The notes below the pieces were generated by a model. The model made no database searches. It saw only the letters and a list, made by a program, of their open reading frames with translations, and was not told where the DNA came from. Below, in pieces: positions 15,951 through 24,323 of a DNA stretch of 64,000 bases (position 1 is its first letter; every line of letters begins with the position of its first letter). This DNA comes from Variovorax sp. J22G73 (GTDB lineage Bacteria; Pseudomonadota; Gammaproteobacteria; Burkholderiales; Burkholderiaceae_C): contig NZ_JASZYK010000005.1 of assembly GCF_030317035.1 (NCBI RefSeq), forward strand, positions 248,001-312,000. Reading direction: 5' to 3'. The position numbers and the translations under genes are program-made.

Positions 15951-18332
15951 GTGTGCGCCCTGTCGACGCTAACTGCCAGCGCGCGCGTCACGCTGCGCTG
16001 TGCACTTACGTGGCTCGCCGCGTCGCTTGCACGTGTACGCGCAGCTGCATGCCTGGGCCTGCTGTCGTGCTGGGCGGTCGTGCCGGCGTTGGCCGACATC
16101 TCGGCGCCCGAAAGCTACCGATGGAAGCCAGTAGCAATCGGTGGTGGCGGATTCATCACAGGACTCAGCGCGGACCGCACAGGCGCCACGCGCGTGGCAC
16201 GTGCCGATGTATACGGCGCCTATCTCTGGTTGGCCGATCGGAACCGCTGGACTCAACTGGTGACCGCATCGAGCATGCCGGCAGACCTGCACTTCCAGAA
16301 TGCCGCCAATGACGGCGTCTTCGAGGTGGTGGTGGCGCCCTCGAATCCCGAGCGAATCTTCATGGCGTTCAAAGGCCGTGTGCTCCGCTCTGATGACCGA
16401 GGCGCGCGGTTCGTCAAGACAGCACCTCTGGGCTCGACCGCTGTCGAGTTCGATCCCAACAGCCCCTATCGCGACAGCGGGCCTTTCATGGCAGTGGACC
16501 CCGCAAACGCCGACCTGGTCCTGTTCGCCACACCCGCAGGCGGCGTCTGGCGATCGACCGATGCCGGCGCGCATTGGCAACGGGTGACGCTGCCAGCAGG
16601 CAGAGCGCCCCCCACAGCTCAGCCGGCAGCAGGGGGTGGCTGCAGCGTGCTCTGGTTTGCTCCCGATGCTGGGTTGCAGGCCAGCACCGTGTGGGCTGCG
16701 ATACCAGGCGAAGGCGTGTATATCTCCCGTGACAAAGGGGCTAGTTTTTCGCGCCTGCCGAACAGCTCGGAAGACAGCCCCCGTCAACTCGGCCAAGGTG
16801 CCTTCGCGCCAGACGGCACCTTCTTTGGCGTGGACCGTACTTCGCGCTCGCTGTGGCGCTACCGGGATGGCGCCTGGAGCCAACTCTCGAACACAGCCGA
16901 GCTACCTGCGCTCGCGTTCACCACTTTGGCCATTGATGATCACTCGTCGCATGTGTATGTGTTCGATGAAGGTGGTCGCAGCTTTGTCTCGCGCAATCTG
17001 GGCAGCCGTTGGAGCGAGCTCAAACATCGCTCAGAGGTCGGCGTGGGCGATCCTCCTTGGTTGCACGTGAGCAACAAGTCCTATTTTGCGATGGCGCACG
17101 TGCAGTTCGACCCCCGGGTGCCCGGCCGGCTCTGGGCTGGCACGGGCACCGGCGTCTACTACGCGGATACTGCCGGCACGCCGAAGCGCATCCAGTGGGT
17201 CAGCCAGACCCGCGGAATCGAAGAGCTCGTGGCCAACGATGTCATCAAGCCTGCAGGCCGGGCAGCGGTTTTCGCCGCATGGGACTTTGGGATTCATGTA
17301 AAGGGCGATCTCGACACCTTCTCCACCGGATACGGTCCCAAGGAACGCGTGCTGATCGCGGCACAGCAGGTGGCGTGGTCGCCGGCCGATCCCCTCTTTC
17401 TAGCAACCAATGCCTCCGACACCCGCACTGGCTGCTGTTCGGGTGACGGCGACGCGGTGTTGGCCGGCTACAGCACGGACGGCGGCCGCAGCTGGTACCG
17501 ATTCGCCAAGCTGCCTCAGCCGCCAGGTACTGCGCCGTCCGACCCCTGGCGCATGTCTTTCGGCTCCATCGCCGTGTCCGCAGGGGACACCACCAACATC
17601 GTTTGGGCACCTTCGTTCAATCGTTCGCCCTACTATTCCAGAGACCGCGGCGCCAGCTGGTCGCGCGTGACATTGCCCGGTGAGGTTCTACCCCTGACAG
17701 GTTCGCACTCTGCGTTCCATTTGCACCGCAAGACGTTGGCGGCCGATCGCGAGCAAAGCGGCACTTTCTACTTGGTGCATAGCGGCGACGGCTACAACGC
17801 CGCGCTGGCGGGTTTATGGGTGTCCGACGACGGCGGCGCCCGATGGAAGCGCGCGTTCGTGGGAGAGATCGCGCCGTACAGCACCAAAAGCGCCAAGTTG
17901 CGGGCTGTGCCTGGCCATGCTGGTCACCTCTTTTTCACCTCGGGCGTCTACGGCCACTTCGACACACGCTTGCGACGCTCGCGCGACGGCGGCGCTTCGT
18001 GGTCCGCCCTCGACGGCGTCGACCAGGTGGAAGACGTAGCGTTTGGACGCGCCGCCGCGGATGCGGCCTACCCCGCAATTTTTCTTGCTGGACGTGTGGC
18101 CGGCCGCTATGGCATCTGGCGCTCCGTCGATGACGCCCGGCGCTGGCAGCGCGTCGGTGGCTTTCCCGTCGGGTCACTGGACCAGGTGACCGTGATCGAA
18201 GGCGATCCAGACCGCTTCGGCCGCGTCTATCTCGGATTCAAGGGCTCGGGCTGGGCCTACGGTGAGCCGTCGCCCTGCACCCCGGTGCCCTACCAGTTCG
18301 CAGCCAACGACGAATGTGTGGCGGTCCAGTGA
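15951..18332 (+). CDS. Secreted GH74-like beta-propeller protein
   Basis: A 793-residue protein starting with GTG, 11 bases after the kinase stop. After a long signal region ending ALAD comes YRWKPVAIGGGGFITGLS, then ARADVYGAYLW, which match the opening of GH74 xyloglucanases; Asp86 is at the place of one catalytic Asp. A second candidate, Asp445, lies in AAWDFGIH near the position of the GH74 partner Asp. Many Asp-box/BNR repeats (S-x-D-x-G-x-x-W) run along the chain, consistent with two seven-bladed propellers. GH74 enzymes cut beta-1,4-glucan backbones; here it may trim or release the exopolysaccharide. Activity is inferred. Confidence 0.75.
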   Translation: MCALSTLTASARVTLRCALTWLAASLARVRAAACLGLLSCWAVVPALADISAPESYRWKPVAIGGGGFITGLSADRTGATRVARADVYGAYLWLADRNRWTQLVTASSMPADLHFQNAANDGVFEVVVAPSNPERIFMAFKGRVLRSDDRGARFVKTAPLGSTAVEFDPNSPYRDSGPFMAVDPANADLVLFATPAGGVWRSTDAGAHWQRVTLPAGRAPPTAQPAAGGGCSVLWFAPDAGLQASTVWAAIPGEGVYISRDKGASFSRLPNSSEDSPRQLGQGAFAPDGTFFGVDRTSRSLWRYRDGAWSQLSNTAELPALAFTTLAIDDHSSHVYVFDEGGRSFVSRNLGSRWSELKHRSEVGVGDPPWLHVSNKSYFAMAHVQFDPRVPGRLWAGTGTGVYYADTAGTPKRIQWVSQTRGIEELVANDVIKPAGRAAVFAAWDFGIHVKGDLDTFSTGYGPKERVLIAAQQVAWSPADPLFLATNASDTRTGCCSGDGDAVLAGYSTDGGRSWYRFAKLPQPPGTAPSDPWRMSFGSIAVSAGDTTNIVWAPSFNRSPYYSRDRGASWSRVTLPGEVLPLTGSHSAFHLHRKTLAADREQSGTFYLVHSGDGYNAALAGLWVSDDGGARWKRAFVGEIAPYSTKSAKLRAVPGHAGHLFFTSGVYGHFDTRLRRSRDGGASWSALDGVDQVEDVAFGRAAADAAYPAIFLAGRVAGRYGIWRSVDDARRWQRVGGFPVGSLDQVTVIEGDPDRFGRVYLGFKGSGWAYGEPSPCTPVPYQFAANDECVAVQ

Positions 18333-18352
18333 CCGCGAGCCTTCTTGACCCC

Positions 18353-18381
18353 GCGCGCAAGGGCACTCCAGCCTTGCGCGC
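18353..18381 (+). terminator. 10-bp perfect hairpin between GH74-like and WecG-like genes
   Basis: GCGCGCAAGG and CCTTGCGCGC form a perfect 10-bp stem with a 9-base loop. No T-run follows, so it is not a classic intrinsic terminator. It may slow transcription or protect the upstream mRNA and thus lower expression of the glycosyltransferases downstream. Confidence 0.45.
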
Positions 18382-18399
18382 CTCACCCACAGAACTCAG

Positions 18400-19206
18400 A
18401 TGCTAATTTCAGAAAGCCTGGTGGTCGGCGGCATCGTCACCATACGGCGAACCCGCACGCAGATGGCCGTTCAGATGCTCGCTGACCACAGCGAGGTCGC
18501 GCGAGGACACCTGACGCATCCACGTGTAGTGACATCGTCAAATGGCTACGTCATTGCAAGATTCCATGCTGAACCGTCGTTCAGGCGTCTGATCACTCAG
18601 GCGGACATCGTCGATGCAGATGGCATGCCGCTCATCTTTGCCACGAAGCTGCTGTGCAAGAGTCCGTTAGTTGAACGCGTGGCAACCACGGACTTCATTC
18701 ACGACGCAGCACAGGCAGCGATCAGGAATGACCTGAAGTTCTATTTCCTGGGCGGTAAACCCGGCATCGCGCTTCGCGCGGCAGACAACCTGCGCGCCAT
18801 CCATGATGGGCTCGACATCGTTGGACTGCGGCACGGGTACTTCAAGCCAGAAGAAGAGGAATCCATCTGCGAAGAAATCCGCGCGCTGGACACGGATGTA
18901 CTCTGGGTCGGGTTGGGCAGCCCATATCAAGAAGCTTTCGCCATTCGCAACCGCGAGCGGCTGAAGGGGCTCACCTGGATCCGTACCTGCGGCGGCCTGT
19001 TCGACCACTGCGCCGGCACGGTCACGCGCGCGCCCCAATGGATGCGGCAAGCCGGACTGGAATGGCTGCACCGCGCAATGAAGGAACCCGTGCGACTGGG
19101 AGGGCGCTATCTGGTTACGAACCCGCTAGCCGCCTACCACCTTCTCACGAAGACGTACGACACCAGTTCGCAGCGGTTTCGCCGCCTCAAGCACTACCGC
19201 CACTGA
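18400..19206 (+). CDS. WecG/TagA/CpsF-family glycosyltransferase
   Basis: A 268-residue GT26 enzyme with the family blocks VVTSSNGYVIARF, ADIVDADGMPLIFATKLL, VLWVGLGSPYQEAF and the C-terminal RAPQWMRQAGLEWLHRAMKE. These enzymes add the second sugar to an undecaprenyl-diphosphate-linked sugar at the inner membrane. It therefore implies a phosphoglycosyl transferase to start the lipid-linked unit; none is in this window. Followed 12 bp later by a GT4 gene. Confidence 0.9.
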   Translation: MLISESLVVGGIVTIRRTRTQMAVQMLADHSEVARGHLTHPRVVTSSNGYVIARFHAEPSFRRLITQADIVDADGMPLIFATKLLCKSPLVERVATTDFIHDAAQAAIRNDLKFYFLGGKPGIALRAADNLRAIHDGLDIVGLRHGYFKPEEEESICEEIRALDTDVLWVGLGSPYQEAFAIRNRERLKGLTWIRTCGGLFDHCAGTVTRAPQWMRQAGLEWLHRAMKEPVRLGGRYLVTNPLAAYHLLTKTYDTSSQRFRRLKHYRH

Positions 19207-19218
19207 AGAGACCACGCC

Positions 19219-20352
19219 ATGTCGAAGCCCTCCATCGTCTTTCTGACCACGCACTCGTCCAAAGGCGGGACGCTCGACTACATCTTCGCGCTGAAAGCGC
19301 ACTTCGATTCTCTGGGCTATACGTGCTCGATCGTGGCGCTGAAAAAAGGCGCTGACCACGATCCCCGCCCGCAGATCGAGGTGCTCAGCGCGGGCGGTGG
19401 AGCGATGTCATTGCTGGGCGCGGCAAGTCGCTTTCTGCGACTCACCCGCCATCGCAAGTCCAGCGTCGTCCTCGGTGTGATGCCTTTGGCCAACGTACTG
19501 AGTGCCGTGGCTGCCACGGTCTGCCGAGGCAAGGCTGTCGCCACGCACCACAACCCGTACGTCACTCACGGCAGGGTTGCACGGGCGCTGGACAGAATGG
19601 CGGGAGCCGCCGGCATGTATGCCAGGGTTTTCTGCGTGTCAAACTCGGTCGCGCAATCGTTCGACAAACATCCCACGCGCTATCGGCAAAGTCTGCGTGT
19701 GATCCGCAACGGGGTAACGCCAATCAGTGCATCGAGCCATGCGCCAGAAGTCATCAGGCGCCGCTTCGGCGTGCCGCTGCATGGTGCCATGGTCCTCATG
19801 CTGGGTCGCCTTTCCGAAGAGAAAAACGTCTTGGGTGTGATCGAAGCCATCGTTGCGGTAGATGGCGTCCAGTTGGTCTTGGCCGGCGACGGACCGCAAC
19901 GCGAGGCCTGCGAGGAATTGATTCGGCGCCGCAACCTCGGCGAGCGCGTCCATTTGCTTGGAACGGTGAGCAGGCCCGATGTCGGCGAGTTGCTGCATGC
20001 CGCCGACGTGTTTGTTCAGGTCAGTTTTTACGAGGGCAACAGCTTGGCGCTGTTGGAGGCCGTATCGGCACGCGCCGTCCTCGTGGTGAGCCGCGTGCCG
20101 GCGCAAGTGGAAGCTGTCGGACTGCCGGATGGGTCGTCGGCAGCGGTGCTTTGCGACCCTGCATCGCCTCAGCAGATTGGTGATGCCATCCGCAGCGCTG
20201 CCTTCGATGAGACGCTACGTCAACAGCTGCGCAGCCGAGTTGAGAAGCTTGGGAGCATGTACCCGTCCGTCGAGGAAATGCTTTCGACCTACGCATCGGA
20301 AATGCGCATGCTCGATGGCACGACGAGCCACCGCGACTCTTTCATCGGTTAG
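19219..20352 (+). CDS. Family 4 glycosyltransferase
   Basis: A 377-residue GT-B enzyme: the N-terminal domain opens with SIVFLTTHSSKGGTLDYIFA, and the C-terminal domain shows MVLMLGRLSEEKNVLGVIEA, LVLAGDGPQREACEEL and the donor-site block FYEGNSLALLEAVSA containing the E-x7-E signature. It should add a sugar with retention of configuration to the growing repeat unit in the cytosol. Its TAG stop overlaps the TAA of the convergent polymerase gene by two bases. Confidence 0.9.
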   Translation: MSKPSIVFLTTHSSKGGTLDYIFALKAHFDSLGYTCSIVALKKGADHDPRPQIEVLSAGGGAMSLLGAASRFLRLTRHRKSSVVLGVMPLANVLSAVAATVCRGKAVATHHNPYVTHGRVARALDRMAGAAGMYARVFCVSNSVAQSFDKHPTRYRQSLRVIRNGVTPISASSHAPEVIRRRFGVPLHGAMVLMLGRLSEEKNVLGVIEAIVAVDGVQLVLAGDGPQREACEELIRRRNLGERVHLLGTVSRPDVGELLHAADVFVQVSFYEGNSLALLEAVSARAVLVVSRVPAQVEAVGLPDGSSAAVLCDPASPQQIGDAIRSAAFDETLRQQLRSRVEKLGSMYPSVEEMLSTYASEMRMLDGTTSHRDSFIG

Positions 20353-21638
20353 GCAGTCGCTCCAGCCAGCGTGTCCGCAGGCGCCGATGCCGAACGTGTC
20401 TCAACAGCCAGCAACGCGATGGCGAGCATCAGGAACACGTGCACCGCCGCATCGCGGTCGAACAGACTGGATTCGGTGAGGTTGTGCCCGACACCAAACA
20501 CCACGAGCGCTGTCAGCAGGCTGCGCCTCGAACGGTCCAGACCGGCGTCGGTCAGCAATACCCGCATGGGCGCAACGATCACGGCACACAGCGCCAGCAA
20601 AAGCCCGGGAAGTCCGATCTGCACGACCAGGTCGAGGAACCCGTTGTGCCCGCTGGTGATCTGGGCCACCCAGCCTCCGGTGTATGCAGCGATAGGCTCA
20701 GGGAACCCGATGTTCCAGAAAGATCCAAAGCCGGAGCCCAGCAACCAGTGTTCACGCCAGAACTGAAAAAGAGGTGGCCAGATCTGGACCCGGCCGGTGA
20801 GCGTGTCTTCGCGAGCAAAAGGCGCGACGATGTCGGCCCAATATGCGGGGACGATAAAGGCGATCAGCAGGACCAGCACCGCTCCGACCGCTAATAGCAC
20901 ATTGCGGTAGCGCACGTCGTACCTCAGCGATACCAATCCGACCACCGCGCTGGCTGCGAGCAATGCCATCGAGGTCTTCGACTCTGTTCGGAAGAGGAAA
21001 TAGCCAGCAGCGGCAGTGACCGTCCACCGGACGATGGCTCGGACCTCCCGCGCGTCCAGCAGGAAGAAAAGGACAGTGAGCGAGCAGGCAGCGCCGGCAA
21101 AGTTCTTTTGCTGCAGAACACCACGCCAGGCGCCCACGACGCTCGGGTCCGCCTCGGTGGCCTGATGGATCGCCCAGTCCGGCCAACCCACCACAGCCAC
21201 GTAATTCGCCAACAGCACCAGCACCATCAACACCCTCACCAACTTCAGCGTTCGCACAAAGCCGCTTCGATCGACCAGCAGGAACGTGCTGACAACGACG
21301 ATGACAGTCAGGAACAGCCGACGCGCGCCGACCGATGGGTTGATGGCCCATCCGATGCTGAGAGCGCACCACGCGAGCGTCAAAAGAATGCTCACAGGGA
21401 TGACAGACAGACGCCAGGGAACGCCGACCGGTCTTCCGCAGACGAGTGCTATCCCGAAAATCGAGATGTACACCAGCTGGCGAAACAGGTTCCCCTCCCC
21501 TGCCGCCTCAACTCCAGCAACCGACCCATCGGTGAAAACTGGCGACAGTACCGCAAACGCCAAGAGACAGAACAACGCAAGACTTGCGAGTAGGTCTGTC
21601 CTGATGTGGAACGGAGTGGAAGAGTGTTCGTTGTGCAT
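20349..21638 (-). CDS. Wzy/WaaL-type O-antigen ligase or polysaccharide polymerase
   Basis: A 429-residue membrane protein with about 10-12 hydrophobic segments. The Wzy_C signature is clear: TGRVQIWPPLFQFW, LLGSGFGSFW, then SGHNGFLDLVVQIGLPGLLL, where the His of GHN is typical of the ligase/polymerase superfamily. In an export locus with Wzx, Wza and Wzc it is best read as the repeat-unit polymerase at the periplasmic face. It is transcribed toward the GT4 gene, alone on its strand, next to a dead insertion element. Confidence 0.85.
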   Translation of the reverse strand: MHNEHSSTPFHIRTDLLASLALFCLLAFAVLSPVFTDGSVAGVEAAGEGNLFRQLVYISIFGIALVCGRPVGVPWRLSVIPVSILLTLAWCALSIGWAINPSVGARRLFLTVIVVVSTFLLVDRSGFVRTLKLVRVLMVLVLLANYVAVVGWPDWAIHQATEADPSVVGAWRGVLQQKNFAGAACSLTVLFFLLDAREVRAIVRWTVTAAAGYFLFRTESKTSMALLAASAVVGLVSLRYDVRYRNVLLAVGAVLVLLIAFIVPAYWADIVAPFAREDTLTGRVQIWPPLFQFWREHWLLGSGFGSFWNIGFPEPIAAYTGGWVAQITSGHNGFLDLVVQIGLPGLLLALCAVIVAPMRVLLTDAGLDRSRRSLLTALVVFGVGHNLTESSLFDRDAAVHVFLMLAIALLAVETRSASAPADTLAGATA

Positions 21639-21772
21639 TGGCGATGCTGAGCTGATCGCGAGCTACGCATCGTTCAGATTCTATTTTCGGAACACTCACG
21701 CACGAGATAAAAATATCGACGCGGAGCGCGTCACCGGGCTGGACGCTCAAATGCTGGCGACAAACCCTTGGC

Positions 21773-21793
21773 CTAGGAGTCCGCGCGGCAGAA
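21773..21793. repeat. Left terminal inverted repeat of IS1182-like element
   Basis: Reads CTAGGAGTCCGCGCGGCAGA plus a final A; one mismatch to the complement of the right end. Confidence 0.85.
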
Positions 21794-21911
21794 GTTTCGC
21801 GGCGCCCTCGACAGAACCTGCGTAGCAGGCAACTGCCGCGAAGCTACGCAAGGCTGGAGGGCGAGGCGGTGCTTGGGGCGAGGAGCGCGCGGGTATGTGG
21901 CGATGCCGATC

Positions 21912-22818
21912 TCAACCGGCCTGCAGGGTGCACCTTCTTCGCAGGTTCAAGGCCAGGCACACGAGCTTCCATTCGGCCGCGACGCGATGCAGGCCTCGCA
22001 AGCTGAACTGGCGGAACCCACGCACGGTCTTGATCCATCCATCGGGCGGCTCGGCGATCCACTTGCGCTTTCGATATGCCGCATTGCCCTGTTCGCTGCA
22101 AGCAGGGCCGCCATCTGCGTCGTGCGCGGGTTGCGCTTCGGATCGAAGCGCAGTTGCGGCTTGTCTTCTCGATCCAATGAGACGACCAACTGAGTGCCGC
22201 AGTCGGCCTGTACCTCGAACACGCGCTCCGAGCGGTAACCCGTATCGGCCAGCACTTGCTGCGGCACCTGTGCCCGCCGCCGGCGCGCTTCATGATGCGG
22301 CTGTCGGGATCGGTGAAGTTGTCCTGCGTCTTGTCTTCGGGCGCGCCGAATTCGCGTTTGTAGCGCCCGCCTCTTGGCTTGTCGTCGGGGTCGCGTCCGC
22401 GTTCGAGTTCCGCCTCGCGTTGGCGCCGCTCCAGTCGGGCACGCGCCTGCGCGATGGCATCCAGACGATCCTGTCGGCGCACGATCTCTGCCGGGATATC
22501 AAGCTCCGGCTCATTGCGTTCGGCTTCATCGGTTGACTTCGCTCGAACGAACACGGCTGCGATCTGTGCCTTGAGTTCGCCCTCCGCCTTGACCATGTAG
22601 CCGTAGTTCATCGCCTGTGGCGCCCGGCATTGGCCTTGACCGTTCTCGTGCAGTTGGTTGCTCGAGCCACCGGCCTCGCAGCGTGCATGGAATGCGCTCA
22701 GATTCAGCCCATAGATCGCATCACCGACAAAGTAGGCCAGGTGCCCTTCGGGTACCCAATCCTGCAACGCCTCGCGCAGGAGCATCTGCTGTTGCGATTC
22801 ATAGGGTTCATAGCTCAT
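21912..22818 (-). pseudogene. IS1182-family transposase remnant with deletions and frameshifts
   Basis: The N terminus MSYEPYESQQQMLLREALQD is a clear IS1182-type start. After FHARCEAGGSSNQ the part that normally carries the DNA-binding and first catalytic region is missing, and the frame resumes at AMNYGYMVKAEGELKAQ. The next break comes after DPDSRIMKRAGGG: the catalytic core is lost and QVLADTGYRSERVFEV follows in another frame. The C-terminal block YRKRKWIAEPPDGWIKTVRG is in a third frame. At least two internal deletions and two frame changes make it inactive. Confidence 0.87.
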
Positions 22819-22869
22819 CTGCCCAATCTATCCGTAGGGCTGGCTCTCAGCCATCGCGGCGCGCCGAGG

Positions 22870-22890
22870 TTCTGCCGCGCAGACTCCTAG
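22870..22890. repeat. Right terminal inverted repeat of IS1182-like element
   Basis: Reverse complement of the left end with a single T/C difference; the outer CTAG contains the TAG stop of the amidase gene read on the minus strand. Confidence 0.85.
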
Positions 22891-24299
22891 ATCCCGGTGC
22901 TCCCCTGAACGGACGACCACATACGCCCCCACGGAAATGCGCTTTCGTACTGCAGCGCCAGCGCCATCAATTCGGCGTCGCGGCCCGACGCTGCAACCAG
23001 CTGGAAACCCGCAGGCAGTCCCTCGACGCTGGCGCTCGGCAATGCAATTGCCGGCAGGCCCGCCGCATTGGCGAAGGCCGTGAACACCGCGTGCCCTCGC
23101 GGGCCCACCGCCAGGCCGCCAATTTCACCGGGATGGCTCTGGTCGCACGGCCAGGGCAGCGCGGCCGTCGCGGGCGTGAGGATGAAGTCGTACTGCTCGA
23201 AAACGGCGTCCAACTGGCGTTGCAGCTCGCGCACTTCCGACAGCACATCGAAGAGCGCGGGCGCGCCCAGCGCGCTGCCCGCTTCGCGGCTCGCTCGCGC
23301 GGCGGCGCCGCAAAGGGACAGATCGGGCAAACCGTGCGCGCCCAGTCCGAACTCCGGCCATTGCCGCGCGCGGTCCAGCATCCAGGCAAGGCCGGCGTTG
23401 GAGAGCATCGGCCACACCGCGTTGATCGATTCCGACCAGGCCACGCTCGGCGCCTCCTCCACCGCATGCCCCAGGCCGGCGAAACCCTGTGCCGCTCGGC
23501 GCACCGATTCCGCGATGCCCGGGTCGACCGGGTGGGCACCGAACCGCGGCACGAAAAGCAGGCGCGCGGGGTGCGCGGCCTTCGCTTGCAAGCTCGCGCC
23601 CGAGATGGCTTGCGCCAGGTGAAGCACGTCCTGCACGCAGCGCCCGATGCCGCCGACCACTTCGTAGTCGAGGAACATCGCGGGCAATCCCCCCTCGCGC
23701 CGCACCAGCCCTGCGGACGGCTTGAACCCGACAAGGCCGCAATGCGACGCGGGCCGGCGGATCGAGCCGCCGCCGTCGGTGGCCAGCGCCAGAGGGCCGA
23801 TGCCCGCGGCCACGGCCGCCGCGGCGCCGCCCGACGATCCGCCGGGCGTCAGCGCCGGGTTCCAGGGGTTGCGCGTGGTGCCGTGCAGTGCATTCGACGT
23901 GACCCCCTGCATCGCGAACTCGGGCAGGTTCGACTTGGCGAACAGCACCGCGCCCGCCGCGCGCAGCCGCGCCACCGGCAACTCGTCATGCGGTGCGACA
24001 AAGCCCTGCAGCAGCCGGCTGCCCCACGACGTAGGGAGTCCTTCGACATGCAGGTTGTCCTTCACGCTCACCGGCACGCCGTCGAGCGGGCCGAGCGCCC
24101 TGCCCTCGGCCCAGCGCTGGCCGCTGCACTCCGCCGCACGCCGCGCCCCGGCCGTGTCGCGCGCCACTAGCGCGTTGAGAACCGGCTCGCAGGCATCGGC
24201 GCGCCGCAGGCAGGCCTCCAGCGCATCCACGGGCGTGAAGCGACGCTGCGCATACCCTTCGGCCAGTTGCGTTGCGCCAAGGCGCCACAGATCGCTCAC
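22887..24299 (-). CDS. Amidase signature-family amidase
   Basis: A 470-residue amidase with the Ser-cisSer-Lys triad visible: Lys80 in GVPVSVKDNL, Ser155 in TPGGSSGGAAAAVAAG, and Ser179 in ATDGGGSIRRPASHCG. It should hydrolyse a carboxamide in the cytosol. Translation starts at GTG. It lies 24 bp after an amino-acid-type binding protein and behind a GntR regulator on the same strand, so it may process the imported ligand. The stop codon coincides with the CTAG at the insertion element boundary; the natural C terminus may have been changed slightly, but the length is normal for the family. Confidence 0.92.
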   Translation of the reverse strand: MSDLWRLGATQLAEGYAQRRFTPVDALEACLRRADACEPVLNALVARDTAGARRAAECSGQRWAEGRALGPLDGVPVSVKDNLHVEGLPTSWGSRLLQGFVAPHDELPVARLRAAGAVLFAKSNLPEFAMQGVTSNALHGTTRNPWNPALTPGGSSGGAAAAVAAGIGPLALATDGGGSIRRPASHCGLVGFKPSAGLVRREGGLPAMFLDYEVVGGIGRCVQDVLHLAQAISGASLQAKAAHPARLLFVPRFGAHPVDPGIAESVRRAAQGFAGLGHAVEEAPSVAWSESINAVWPMLSNAGLAWMLDRARQWPEFGLGAHGLPDLSLCGAAARASREAGSALGAPALFDVLSEVRELQRQLDAVFEQYDFILTPATAALPWPCDQSHPGEIGGLAVGPRGHAVFTAFANAAGLPAIALPSASVEGLPAGFQLVAASGRDAELMALALQYESAFPWGRMWSSVQGSTGI

Positions 24300-24323
24300 G
24301 TCGAGTGACCGTTTGCCGACCGC

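Larger units (their letters stand above)
21773..22890. mobile_element. Degenerate IS1182-like insertion element
   Basis: The element is bounded by 21-bp ends (CTAGGAGTC[C/T]GCGCGGCAGAA) that match at 20 of 21 positions in inverted orientation. The outermost four bases are CTAG at each end, which could be a duplicated palindromic target. At about 1.1 kb it is much shorter than an intact IS1182-family element (about 1.6-1.8 kb), and its transposase is deleted and frameshifted. The right end falls exactly on the amidase stop codon. Confidence 0.85.
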
